Source of the DNA: Gnetum montanum
Taxonomy: Eukaryota > Streptophyta > Gnetopsida > Gnetales > Gnetaceae
NCBI GenBank assembly: GCA_015680685.1
Contig: MNCI01008326.1
Location: forward strand, 449,505 to 513,504
DNA length: 64,000 nt
Reading direction: 5' to 3'
The first letter of the stretch is position 1. Every line of letters begins with the position of its first letter. A model generated the notes under the pieces. That model was not told where the DNA came from, did no database searches, and saw only the letters and a list, made by a program, of their open reading frames with translations. The translations under genes were made by a program, and so were the position numbers. Of the stretch, positions 45,113-55,818 are shown one piece after another.

Positions 45113-45867
45113 GGTTGGATAAGGATGACACATCTAGAGGCTAAGGATCAGCTAGTTGTGTCTAGTTGTCATGTAACTTGGCTTGCACGCCAAGGAGTCT
45201 CTAGGTCAGAGTTCTATAAATACTATTGTAAACTCCATGCCAAAAGCAAGAGAGAGGCAATAAATGATTTTCTAAGCAAGAATAGCAATCTAGGAGTTTC
45301 TGATGTTGTGGTTTGTCTTGCTATTCAATTAGCTCATTGTAGTATTGTTTGAGTTACTCAATTAATTAGACTTTGATTCTGATGATGAGTAACCACGGTT
45401 GGGTAGTCATTGGTGTAATTAGTATCATCATGGTGTTTGTTGTTTTGGTTTGGATGATGCTTGATGTCTTTGGGAGTCAATTAAGTGTCTCAAAAATCTA
45501 CTTAGTGTTGCAATGATTTGCTAAACAAGTCCTATTGTTGTATTGGTGTGCTAAAGTTTGTGATGTACCAACTTGAAGTTGTGTTTTTGTGAAAGTTATG
45601 CAATAAAGGTTTGGTTGAAAGGATATTCCTTTGCTTCTATTTACTCCTCTGTGTTAATGCATCATGAGAGAAAAGAGTGCACAAAGTCAGTGTAGTGATG
45701 AATGTTGTGTGAGGCAACTTTCCAAGTTCCTGTTATGTTGCTTTTACATATTCATTGTATTTGTTGTCTACATGCACCATGGGTTTTAAGATCTGTAGAG
45801 AACTTCATGATGAGTTAAGTAGAGTGCTATGGATTTTGGAGGTTCACAAGGAGCCTCAACCCCAAAA
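45113..45867 (+). promoter_or_regulatory. Promoter/leader region between copies A and B (TATA, AATAAA)
   Basis: TATAAATA lies at 45215-45222 in a GTTC...CTATT context, AATAAA at 45602-45607, and an intact primer site follows at 45868. A TATA-to-PBS distance of about 650 bases suits a pararetrovirus full-length transcript promoter and leader; it also suits the U3-R-U5 of a 750-bp LTR. No second copy lies in the window, which would be expected for an LTR on the other side of A but is masked by the gap at 39992. An open frame at 45125-45352 is probably chance. Confidence 0.45.
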
Positions 45868-45880
45868 TGGTATCAGAGCC
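45868..45880 (+). promoter_or_regulatory. Primer binding site, tRNA-iMet type, intact
   Basis: TGGTATCAGAGCC is the standard plant initiator-Met primer site, used by many LTR retrotransposons and by plant pararetroviruses. It is preceded by CCTCAACCCCAAAA and followed by an open frame (MDIDQ..., YPKLEEIYEEFNENS near 45990-46040). Confidence 0.85.
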
Positions 45881-46195
45881 TAGGCTAAAGAAGGGTTATG
45901 GATAGCTTATACCCTAAGTGAAGAAGAGTTAGGCCTAGTTGCACCAGAACCTAAGATTGCACAATATCCATTGTTTGCTCCAATGGATATTGATCAATAG
46001 ACCTATCCAAAATTAGAAGAAATCTATGAAGAATTTAATGAAAACTCAACAAAAAAAACTCTTACTATTATCACATTCATAACATTAACACCCCAACTCT
46101 TCAAAGTACTACACCTAGATCTATCTCACTCACTACTTTACCATTTATCCTTCTCCAAACCTCTGTTTCATCATATCAATTTTTTCTATCTAACA

Positions 46196-48503
46196 ATGTC
46201 AACAATTAACACTTCATTTTTCAATCCTTTGTTCCACCTTTTGGAATCACCAATTCTATTCCTCAACAATAGTCTACCATATCTCCTTTCTAGCCTTTTC
46301 CACTTTTTCCTCTTGCTTTACAACCATTTAGTATTCATTAAGCTACTAGCATATTTTTCATTCATGTATACCCATCTAATCCAATCTCCTTAGGTATATC
46401 TACTTATACTCCCTTTGGATCCATTCCTTATCTTCATCCTAGTTTAACATCTTCACCTACTACTACACTTTTGTCTATCATCACCTCCACTAGACTAGAT
46501 CCACAACTGGCTGCTTTAATCAATGACATGATGCTTCATCTTCAAAATAATGAAGAAAAAATAAAAGGGGCACTAAGCATGCAAGGAAATTCTTCTATTT
46601 ACTTCAATCAAGTCTTAATTGATTCCATAATCTCTATAATATCATTACCAATCTTGCCTAAATGAGTTTTACTACCTACTTTCACCAAATACAATGGTGA
46701 AATAAGAGATCCTATGAATCATGTGATCACAACTAGAAATGAATGCATAAATTTTGTCTTCAATCCAAATATTATGGTAAGATGTTTCTCAAACTTACTC
46801 CTAGAAGAATATTGTAATGGTATAGGTGTTTAGCATATGGATCTAACACCTCTCTCAACCAACTACTTATAGCATTTAATGAGTTTCTCATGTTTGGTAT
46901 ACCTCAAAGTACAAGAGTGATGTCTTTCATTATGATTAAGTAAGATGTAAATAAGCCCATCAATAAATTCATATCTCAATGGACAATAGCATCAACAAAA
47001 CTGTGTTATCATTTGGAGGAATTTCACTTGCAGGAAATCTTTGAAGCTATAGTAATTGGTTACATTTATAAAAGGATGACTTATCCTAAGACTCACTCTC
47101 TAAATAATGCTTTCATAGCCACCAAATGTATTGAAGAATAAATTATTAAACACAATGATGAGGAATTCATGTCAATACATAATGAGGCCAACAAGGTTGC
47201 TAAATAAAATAGGGAAACATTAACTTATGTAGGTGTTTCTTATTTCTTCCAAGAATAAAACTATGCTTCCTCGACTACTTCCTCTTCTATCCAACCATGA
47301 AAACCTCAAAGGAGTAGAGATAGGTATACAAAAATACCTATGAGGTACTGTCTATGTCTAAAAAATATTCTTAGGAATGATCACCTTTAGAAGAAATAGG
47401 TCTTTGATCAAGCAAAAGCATGCTACTATCCCATTTAGTTAATAGCTATAGATCCTTCTCAAAGATAAAAAGGTAACCTTGAGGTGGCTAAGTGGTATGA
47501 CTATAGGAAGCACTACCGTTTTCATGTTACTGCTAAACATGACATAGACAACTATAAACATATAAAGAATAACATCCAAGACCTCATTGATAAGGATGAG
47601 ATAGTCATGGAGAGAGATCCATTCACTATTCATGTAGACAATTAATAACCTAAAGTTCTTCAGAATCCCTTGGAAGTTGGAGACACAATTTTAGCTTTCA
47701 AGATTTAATACAAAGCTGATAAGTCTTCATCTAACAAGCCTTATATTATCCATTGGTCTAACTACAAATAACCAAAGTAGTCATCATTATAGCCTTAGAA
47801 ACTGTATGTGATCCATTAATATAACTATACCACCATACCATCTTAACCAAACCATTCTTCTCCACATTCCTATCACATTTATACTACTAATTCCCATCCT
47901 TCCACTCTTTCTCGACCTACCCATCCATTTATTTTTCATTCTACTTCATCCTATACTAAATCCTAGAACATTTCTACATCCATTGCATCTGAAATATTTC
48001 CAATTATTTTCCACCATCTTAGATAAAAATCCTTATCCATAATCAATAGATTACTTTGTCACATTTAGCTAAGCAAAAGGATAAGGCTATTGATGCATAG
48101 AAATAACCTTCTAGAATAGTAAAGAAGGTTTCTTTCTAGTAACAACAAGAGAATTCTTCCTCAGGAAACCTCCTACCCTCTTTTCATCCTATTCAACAAG
48201 TTATTGTAGCGCCTATTTTAAATACATCTTAGCCTCAAGATAATATCATCTTATAGTAAATGATCATCATTTTCCATTCTAAGGGTAGTAAATTATCATT
48301 GTATGATTTCATGTCAATCTCTAGCATTACATGATATTTTTAAGAGAATCATGGTCCTAAGTAATATCTCTACTACGATGGAAGCCATATCTTCCTTCCT
48401 TCAAGTTCCTCACTATGGATTAGATAGCCTAAATTTCTATGGTAAGAACATCAACATTGATTTGAAGATAAGAGAAGTATTTTAGCTCCTATTCTACATC
48501 AGC
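46196..48503 (+). pseudogene. gag: Copy B gag and linker (broken)
   Basis: The frame retains AALINDMMLHLQNNEEKIKG, FTKYNGEIRDPMNHV, NPNIMVRCFSNLLLEEYC, QSTRVMSFIMIK and MTYPKTHSLNNAFIATKCIE, ending with KWYDYRKHYRFHVTAKHDID and DLIDKDEIVMERDPF. It keeps about 50 bases near 46825-46880 that are missing from copy A and so gives the fuller version. Downstream (47640-48480) the proline/serine-rich linker matches A. Premature stops are common. Confidence 0.65.
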
Positions 48504-49315
48504 TGATGAATCATCATCAATGGGCTATGTTGATGGGCATATGTTGATGCATTCCCATTGATGCATGATCTGATGTCTCAATGTGGCATTTGTTTCTACC
48601 TATATAAATACATGCACCCATCGCATTTATGACATTACTTAGTCAATAGCTTAGGAAAGTTCTTACAATTTTTTTTTGTGACAATTAGAATATTTTCTAA
48701 GTGTCCATAGTAGGAGTCAAGAACTGTATAGATCCTTATTCAACCACAAATGATCCTTATTCAATGTAATCACAATAAAGACAAACTTCTTGAAATACCT
48801 TGCAACGTTTGGAAATAGTTGAATGTTTAATTTTATGCACTTTTCTATTTATGAAATTTACTTCTATGTCCTTAGTTAATTAAATATGACTAATTAATAC
48901 ACATAAGTAGGACCACCACAAGCATAATGTTAACACTTGGAAATCCCAATAGTTCTAGCACTTGGTAACCTAGCAGCATTGTAACTCACTTAGAATGTAT
49001 ACAAAAAGTGTAGCCAAATACTTGTGTTAGAAAATAACTGAAGGCATTATATACTTATTAGATTAATTAATACTTAATTACTTTGTTTCACAATTAAACT
49101 AAAATAGATAAAAAGATAAAATTATACAAATTATGTGCCTTGGTTACACTTTACCATACACTTGTACTTACACAAGTGGAACTAAGAAGACAATGATCAC
49201 ATCCTTAAGTTCACTACTTAGATGATGTGCATTTAGAAATATAAAGTCTATAGAATTTGACTAGATTACTAGTGGACACTTGTGATTGATATGGTTGGGC
49301 ATAGTGTATAATTAT
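48504..49315 (+). repeat. E5 5' LTR
   Basis: Its start (TGATGAATCATC...ATGGGCTATGTTGATGGGCAT) resembles the E1 LTR start (TGATAAATTAAG...ATGGCTATGGTATTGGGCAT). The TATA box is at 48601-48610. It ends near ATATGGTTGGGCATAG, which matches the ends of the E1 and E2 LTRs (ATATGGTTGGGTGTTG). Start could also be 48521, because copy A resembles B up to about 48518. Confidence 0.55.
48601..48610 (+). promoter_or_regulatory. TATA box of E5 LTR
   Basis: TATATAAATA about 97 bases into the LTR, close to the TATA position in the E1 LTR (about 125 bases in). Confidence 0.55.
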
Positions 49316-49474
49316 CACTCATCATTGGTGTGATTGCTAGGGACATTAGTTAGCTAAGGTTGCTACCTAGAAGAGATAGTGAAATCATTCATAGAGATTG
49401 TACAAGGGACTTGACACCAACATCATTAAAAATAAAAATAATAATAAAAACACATCATTTTCTTAATTACTAAT

Positions 49475-52030
49475 ATGGCTTCCTCTCATAGGAAAAATTC
49501 TCTACCACCATTCATGAGCAATCCTAATTATCAAAGATAGGAAATCCACAAGATGCTTGTGTCTCAACAATTTAAGATGCTCTATACTTAGACTTCACCT
49601 TCATCCTACATCATGACAAGCAATTGTGATGGAGGGACATGAAAGGTAACATTATGTTATCTCCTGATGGATCTATTTCTACAATGCTCTTGAACAATTT
49701 TATTAAACTAGGCATTATTGAACTCAATTCTGAGTGTGAAGTTCAAGATCATGCCTAGTAGGATTATCATCCCACAGATGTACAAAAAAAGAAAGATCAA
49801 TGGATGGGGGCCCTACAAAAGGCAAATGAGTCCCTACACACTTATACTTGTACACACACAAAGAAAGGGAGGACTTGCTTTTAGAGGGCTCTCATTACAC
49901 TGATTCTCCTCCTCTCTTTAATGAGGGGATCCTTAACCAACATTTGCAATCTAATGTGAACAAACTTGGTTCTATGAATAATGGATCCCACAATCAGAAT
50001 GCTTCGAAAAGAGGTAGCCAAGGCAGGAACAAGGACAAGCATTAAGAAAAGGATAAACATGATGAACGGGGGAGGGACCAAAAAAGGGAAAGTAGTATGC
50101 ACTAGTCTAGTACTAGTTCTCCTTCCTCTTCACCTTCTTAATCTTTATTATCTTCCTTCTCCAACTTTGATCAAAGTCATAGAGGTAGTAACAACCATAA
50201 TGGAGGTGAATAGTAAGATAGGGATGATTGTAGATTTCTCTGCAATGATAATGAACATGGTAATGAGCAATACAGAGATGATCAATAGAGAGAAATAAGG
50301 GACAACATGACTCATCATAGGCATCATGGTCATGATAGGACTCACCAAGATCTCTATGACTATGATGAGCCCCTATTGACAATGAAAAATATGCTTAACA
50401 TTCTAGAGGTTATAAGGATTCCAACTAGGCTTGTGAAATATTGTTGAATCAAATAATTGGATTTGAATAATATCCTCAAGATTGAAGGAGGGTGTAATTT
50501 AGATCTAAAAAATTATTTTCAAGACTTTCATAGTGCCTATGCCTTATAAAACATGGAGAAGAAATGGAAAAAATTGAAGCTATTTCCTAGGATACTCATC
50601 AATAAAGCTAAAATTTGATATCGATCCTTGGAACTAGAATTAATTCAAAGGTGGAGTACGATGCTTGAACTATTCAATGATATGTACCAGACATACTCTT
50701 GAGTGTCCAAATTGATAAGGTAAATCCAAGGATGAAAACAATATATACATGAATCCTTGGATGTGGCCATGGATAGGTACTACTCTCTATTACATTGATG
50801 GATAAGCCATGGATATTCTCAAAGGGATCAATTGTGCCACATCATAGATTGGCTTCGAATTGAAACAAGAAGAACTCTTGGGGTCTATGCCCAAAAAAAC
50901 CTTTAAGAGAAAAAGTCCCATTAGATCCAAATGCTCACTAAACAAGTAGCTAAAGAATAGGATGTATTGAGAAAATGAGAAAGTTATGAAGAGTATAACA
51001 AGGATCCATCTCTCCATAAGGGGGAGGTCTATTTCTATGATAATGAGGATGTTGCACCACTTGATGAATTGGTGTAGAGGAAAAATTTGCCAATACAAAA
51101 ATTTGTATCTAATATATCAGCTAAGATTGATAAAATGTGGGACTCCTTAGATGAAAAATTTAAAACTACTCTAAGAATTGTAGAGGAGAACAAAGATCAA
51201 GAATGTAGTGATCATGACAAAACAAAGAAATATAAGGCTAAACATAACCATCATAAGGCTAAGGACAAAGATGTAGTAGTTGAGGAGGTTGTAGATTTCA
51301 AGTTAGATGATGTTGAGTATGACATATGCCAATATGAACATCCCAAAATATGTTTCCCTATTGTGTCATACTTCCTTGATTCTGAGGTGTATGCTTTAAA
51401 TTCAAAATTCAATAAATGATAAGCACCTAGGAGGTTGCATTATCCAAAAGGAAACTATCAATAGTAGTTCCATCACTAAAATTACTATCTAATTGGAGTG
51501 CCACCACAACCTCATGAGAAATATTAATAGTTGCAACATCCACACTCATGGGAAATGCCATCCATAAGATAGCATTACCCTTACTACCAACCTAATCCAA
51601 CACACTTCTCCATGTGATTCTTCTCTATATGCTTCCTTCCAACACCATTGCTACCCTCATAAATATTATAGAGCACCATGTCTAAGAGGGGATTTTTCAT
51701 TTTATTATTACCCTCCTTTTCATTCCACTCCTACACCTCCACCTAGAACTCCTCTTCCACCTACTCCATCCATGACAAAATAAATACTAGCCTAGCCATA
51801 ACAAAGAAATGCCACAAGTGTCATGAACTTACAACCATCTCCTTAGTTGAGTGGTTCTAACACTAAGCCTCAATAAAGATCATTTAGAACGAACAACCAA
51901 ACAAAGCCCTCATAGACATCTATAGCTACTGACCCTACTTCTTCTACCTTCTATGAAATATCTCTTGAGAATCCTTCAAACTAAAATGCTCCCTAATTAT
52001 ACATTGTAATGTTAATCCATACCATCACTG
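49475..52030 (+). pseudogene. gag: E5 gag (broken)
   Basis: The start is the ATG at 49475 (MASSHRKNSLPPFMSNPNY), in the same position and with the same MA start as E1. A charged region rich in Ser, His and Asp lies around 49940-50400. The C-terminal open part (51087-51419) encodes MWDSLDEKFKTTLRIVEE, a Lys/His-rich stretch, then ICQYEHPKIC (knuckle with its first Cys changed to Tyr two residues upstream) and YALNSKFNK. YPKGNY and a Gln/His/Pro-rich tail follow. Stops are numerous. Confidence 0.65.
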
Positions 52031-52039
52031 ATTAGATCA

Positions 52040-52300
52040 AGGTTGGCCATCTTCCAAGGAAGAGATTTGATCCTAAGATTCCCCTTATTTATATGCAAAT
52101 TACTAAAAATAAACCTTGTAAAGCTCTTTTAGACTCATGTTCTAGAGTCAATTTGATTTTACAAAATATGTACAAAAACTAAAACCTTCCTCCACTAAAA
52201 AGGAGAAATATGAGGTTGGAATTGATAGATCAATCCATTACTATTCCCTTGGGATTGATGGATGACATTATGACCACTATCTATCATTATGGAAAGAGAA
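52040..52300 (+). pseudogene. E5 aspartic protease (fragment)
   Basis: The plus strand reads KALLDSCSRVNLILQNMYKN at 52118-52180, then MRLELIDQSITIPLGLMDDI, matching the family order of active-site loop followed by LxLADRSIxxPxGxxxDV. The DSG triad is DSC here. It lies between the Gag tail and the linker to RT, as in E1. Confidence 0.65.
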
Positions 52301-52689
52301 TGGTTGAGTACCATTGATGCACAATTAGGGATAAGACACCACTTCTTTGATATTTCCAAGGAAAATGAATTTGGTAAGATTAATAAAAAGCATGTTTCAT
52401 GCATCACGTATAGTGACATAGGATGCTACTATGTATAAAGATTATGGACTATCAAGAGCACATCCCTTAAAGCATGCAGTTAGATGTTGCTGAAATTCAA
52501 AGGTGCCTATATGTAGTAGCCACAAAATAGGAGGGCACCCGGTGGCTAATAGCTAAAATAAAGGCCAACTCAACAATGTGCATGGAACCAGTTGAGAGCC
52601 TCACAAGCTCTTATATAGGTAGTATGAATCAACTAGAGTAGATCCATTGCCAACTCTCCAAAGAATAATGTAAAATCAATTAGGGAGAG

Positions 52690-53007
52690 TTGGAGATTCA
52701 TGAAACATTAAAAAAAGAGCTCCTTGAGCTAAACGTTCTACTAGTTGGGATGGAATATACCTTTCTAAATAATGGTAAGTTGGTTAACATTAATTTCACT
52801 CTCACTCCCTTGCAAAAAGAAGAAGCTATTGGAAGTTTTTCTAAAGTGGTCAATAGCTTTTGCTTAGTCATATCATGAGCTCACAAAAATCAATCCTAGG
52901 ATATGACAACATAGGATTTATATAGACTTCACCATAAAACCAAAAAGGTAGTTGCAGAAAAAATTGAACCCCATGAGGAGATTGAACAAACCCTCCTTTA
53001 TGCCTTG
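52690..53007 (+). pseudogene. E5 linker and RT N-terminus, cut by E4
   Basis: The open frame encodes ELNVLLVGMEYTFLNNGKLV, NINFTLTPLQKEEAIGSFSK, which corresponds to the LPxxLxYAFLGxNxxxPVIIS...LTxxQEExLxxxL segment just before RT in the Athila/Tat group. Coding similarity continues out of frame to KIEPHEE and stops at base 53007, the last base before the E4 LTR. CCTTG (53003-53007) should be repeated on the far side of E4. Confidence 0.6.
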
Positions 53008-53009
53008 TG

Positions 53010-53315
53010 TTGGTACATTTGGCCACTCCATGGAACAATTGGAATATTATATTCAAAATTGGAACAATCCATGGTTATAAATTTGAAGCTTTAGTGTTGT
53101 GGGTTGATGGGTATTTTTGGAGAAGTAATCCACTGGTAAATAATTTTGATGTTGAGGCCTTCTTGGAAAGCAAAACTAAAATGCCAAATTATTCCTTTAT
53201 TGAAGATTGGAATAGCAAACAAAGGATGAAATTATTTACCGCAAAAAGCATACTCCCTGTTAATGTTGGAAAAATAGACACCACCATGGATAATGGATTA
53301 TTAAGGTCCAGTTAA
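53010..53315 (+). other. Open frame at the start of the E4 LTR, conserved in both LTRs
   Basis: About 100 codons stay open here and at 62370-62675, with GYKFEALVLWVDGYFWRSNP, LVNNFDVEAFLESK and MKLFTAKSILxVNVGKID. The first in-frame ATG would lie two bases before the LTR start in both copies. Because LTR copies descend from one template, the second copy is not independent evidence for selection. No family recognised; it could be a captured coding segment. Confidence 0.35.
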
Positions 53316-53711
53316 GAGTTGGAAGCACACAGAAGATCTAACAAATGGATTACCAATAGGTTTTGAATTTCATTTGATAAATTTAAATTAACAAATGATG
53401 AGAAGGTTTATGTTGCAAATGAACCTGAATTTCTGCAAGTCGAGAAGCCCATTGATAACGTTGCCGAAATATAGAAAATCTGAAATACAGAACTAAATGT
53501 TGTGGTTTTAAGATTTTGGGCATCATCGACAAATACATTGTCTGGTACCTGCTGGGAATCATGCTCACGCATCGGCCAGATCTACGAATCGATGTCACTG
53601 GACGTAGCCACAACTGGCTCGCCAGAGGCTAAGAACAGTGAGCCCGAGTTCATGGAGCGCATGGATGCCCTTTTCCACGACTGAGCTAGATTAAGGCAAT
53701 TTTTGGTAGTA

Positions 53712-53880
53712 ATCGCATATGGGCTGTGCAAGAAGAACTCAAGCCAGTCTAGGGCAGAGCGCAGCGTGCTCATCTTTGATTTCAGCGGTGGCACCTATGG
53801 CTTGTTCAAGGTCATTGGAAAGACAGATTTCAGAAGAACAGGCACATGTTTCACGTGATAAACAAGTTTAGGTTTCCGTC
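53712..53880 (+). pseudogene. HSP70 ATPase-domain fragment inside E4 5' LTR
   Basis: In one frame the bases 53712-53819 encode IAYGLCKKNSSQSRAERS followed by VLIFDFSGGTYGLFKVIG. Cytosolic HSP70 proteins have IAYGLDKK, a spacer of about 8 residues, and VLIFDLGGGTFDVS, the second HSP70 signature in the nucleotide-binding domain. After a frameshift, FQKNRHMFHVINKF (about 53832-53875) may correspond to the following FDNRxVxHFxxEF segment. Only about 55 residues remain and the signature Gly is Ser, so no chaperone can be made. The same fragment occurs in the 3' LTR at 63114, so it was part of the LTR before transposition. Confidence 0.65.
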
Positions 53881-54329
53881 TGTAACAGCAGCTAATGTTC
53901 CAAAATCCCTGGTGTTGGAAGAAAACTTCATAAGCCAGAAATTTTACCAGTTGCCACAGATGGACGCTATGTACAAAAGGCAGTGAAAATATACGAGGCG
54001 ATGATCAATTTGCTCTGCTCAAGGATATAAACACCTTGCAAATTCTTGTATAATCATCAAAACCTGAAGAGCATTTGTGAGAGGCGAAGGTTACAACAGT
54101 TGCATATTCTTACGGAACACACGGTGACATTTCCTAATGCAGTGGCTGAGCCTTCTCCCGTGATGGCAGTTGTTGGTAACGATTTTTGGTAGGGCAAGAT
54201 AATTTGTATTAGTTGCTAGCAGTTACAGGATTGGTGCCTTCACATTCGGACTCATATTTTGAGCCATCAACAAATTTAAATTTCTATTTCCAAGGGTACA
54301 AGAAAAGATAAATTATTTTTATAAATTAA

Positions 54330-54923
54330 NNNNNNNNNNNNNNNNNNNNNNNNNNNNNNNNNNNNNNNNNNNNNNNNNNNNNNNNNNNNNNNNNNNNNNN
54401 NNNNNNNNNNNNNNNNNNNNNNNNNNNNNNNNNNNNNNNNNNNNNNNNNNNNNNNNNNNNNNNNNNNNNNNNNNNNNNNNNNNNNNNNNNNNNNNNNNNN
54501 NNNNNNNNNNNNNNNNNNNNNNNNNNNNNNNNNNNNNNNNNNNNNNNNNNNNNNNNNNNNNNNNNNNNNNNNNNNNNNNNNNNNNNNNNNNNNNNNNNNN
54601 NNNNNNNNNNNNNNNNNNNNNNNNNNNNNNNNNNNNNNNNNNNNNNNNNNNNNNNNNNNNNNNNNNNNNNNNNNNNNNNNNNNNNNNNNNNNNNNNNNNN
54701 NNNNNNNNNNNNNNNNNNNNNNNNNNNNNNNNNNNNNNNNNNNNNNNNNNNNNNNNNNNNNNNNNNNNNNNNNNNNNNNNNNNNNNNNNNNNNNNNNNNN
54801 NNNNNNNNNNNNNNNNNNNNNNNNNNNNNNNNNNNNNNNNNNNNNNNNNNNNNNNNNNNNNNNNNNNNNNNNNNNNNNNNNNNNNNNNNNNNNNNNNNNN
54901 NNNNNNNNNNNNNNNNNNNNNNN
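54330..54923. other. Assembly gap (594 Ns)
   Basis: Lies inside the E4 5' LTR. It begins right after TTTTTATAAATTAA, exactly where the 3' LTR copy has its single N (63732). Confidence 0.99.
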
Positions 54924-55705
54924 AGAGGGTTCAGAAAATCTTTGGTATTTTGATGGGACCAGAATAGCTTCCTTTTATCTTTAAAGTGAATTTGTGTGGT
55001 ATTTCAATCAAAAATTGTCAAGTCTTTCGAAGGTCCTGTTGAATGCAATCGTTGACATCTATTATCTAGCCAAAATGGAGTCTTGTACGTGGTAGTTTAC
55101 GCAGCAATTTTTGGTAGTATAGTAGAATTTTCTTGAAGAAATTGCTTATTTGAGACTTGGAAGTTTGAAAAATTCGTAGATATCGAATTTTGAATAGCTT
55201 TATTGCAAAGTGTTTACTCCTATCATTTTACCTTGTTTAAATATTTGAGGTCCACACAAATCTGCTTTCTTTTCTGTCTATTTCCATCGAATCTTGCTCT
55301 ATTTCTAGTTTTCTTATGGAACTATCTCTTTCTCTAGGGAAAATTAGGAGTAGATTTGTGGAGTTGTGCTCAAATGGTTTTGCAAAATTTTATTTGTGAC
55401 AAGTAGATATTATAAGGACTACATAGACTAGGCAGTTGAACAAAATAGGAAACTTTCAACAACTCACAGTACTTGCAAAGTTGGCTAAATCTCTTTAAAG
55501 TAAGTCATTTGTAGTTTACACACGACGCAATCGTTACATTTCACACAACCGCACACCGCAATAGCACACACACATACTCACATTAACTACTGAGTTTATT
55601 TGGAGGTATCTAGGCCTTAGTGTTGCCAAAGACCAGTAGACACCTAAATATTGTTTGAGGACACTCGTTGGCGGTCGCGTCCCAAACAGTCGCCAATAGT
55701 TCTTT

Positions 55706-55723
55706 TGGCACTAGAAGGAGGGC
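55706..55723 (+). promoter_or_regulatory. E4 primer binding site
   Basis: TGGCACTAGAAGGAGGGC, starting with TGG and placed 17 bases after the proposed LTR end. Very similar to the E7 site at 18526. The tRNA species is not assigned. Confidence 0.65.
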
Positions 55724-55818
55724 TAAAAATTTAGCCTCTAGGTTCATAAGCCCTATAATTTTAGCATATCAACAATTCTTTGTTACTATAAAGGCTTAAG
55801 AAATACTATTTTCAGTTC

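Larger units (their letters stand above)
45868..48503 (+). mobile_element. Copy B: second head-to-tail copy of the hybrid element, cut by E5
   Basis: It begins with the PBS, then a short coding-like leader, then a Gag region that matches copy A closely from about 46040 to 48503. It stops exactly where the E5 LTR begins (48504-48521), so the rest of B should lie to the right of E5 and E4, outside the window. Head-to-tail copies are common for integrated pararetroviruses; they also arise by unequal exchange. Confidence 0.6.
48504..53007 (+). mobile_element. E5: plus-strand relative of E1, interrupted by E4
   Basis: LTR, gag, protease and the start of RT are present in order; the element then breaks off at 53007, where the E4 5' LTR begins. 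Gag and protease share a series of motifs with E1, so the two are of one lineage in opposite orientation. The remaining pol and 3' LTR of E5 are expected beyond the right end of the window, after E4. Confidence 0.7.
53008..55688 (+). repeat. E4 5' LTR (about 2.7 kb, contains the N gap)
   Basis: It starts TGTTGGTACATTTGG after the E5 sequence CCTTG and ends near CCCAAACA at 55681-55688, 17 bases before the PBS. The first 1322 bases match 62368-63731. The part after the gap (54924-55688) has no counterpart in the window because the 3' LTR is cut off. CpG-richer stretches (53540-53660, 55670-55700) stand out from the AT-rich surroundings. True length depends on the unresolved gap. Confidence 0.75.

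Noticed and set aside
50113-50382. Minus-strand His/Tyr-rich open frames
   Set aside because: They are the antisense of the Asp/His/Ser-rich E5 gag linker.
53540-53690. Possible further HSP70 match (MERMDALF region) upstream of the fragment
   Set aside because: Any likeness to the HSP70 RFEEL segment would be out of order relative to the IAYGL/VLIFD motifs, so chance is more likely.
53712-53819. Functional HSP70 gene
   Set aside because: Only about 36-55 residues of the ATPase domain remain, with a signature change and a frameshift, inside an LTR.
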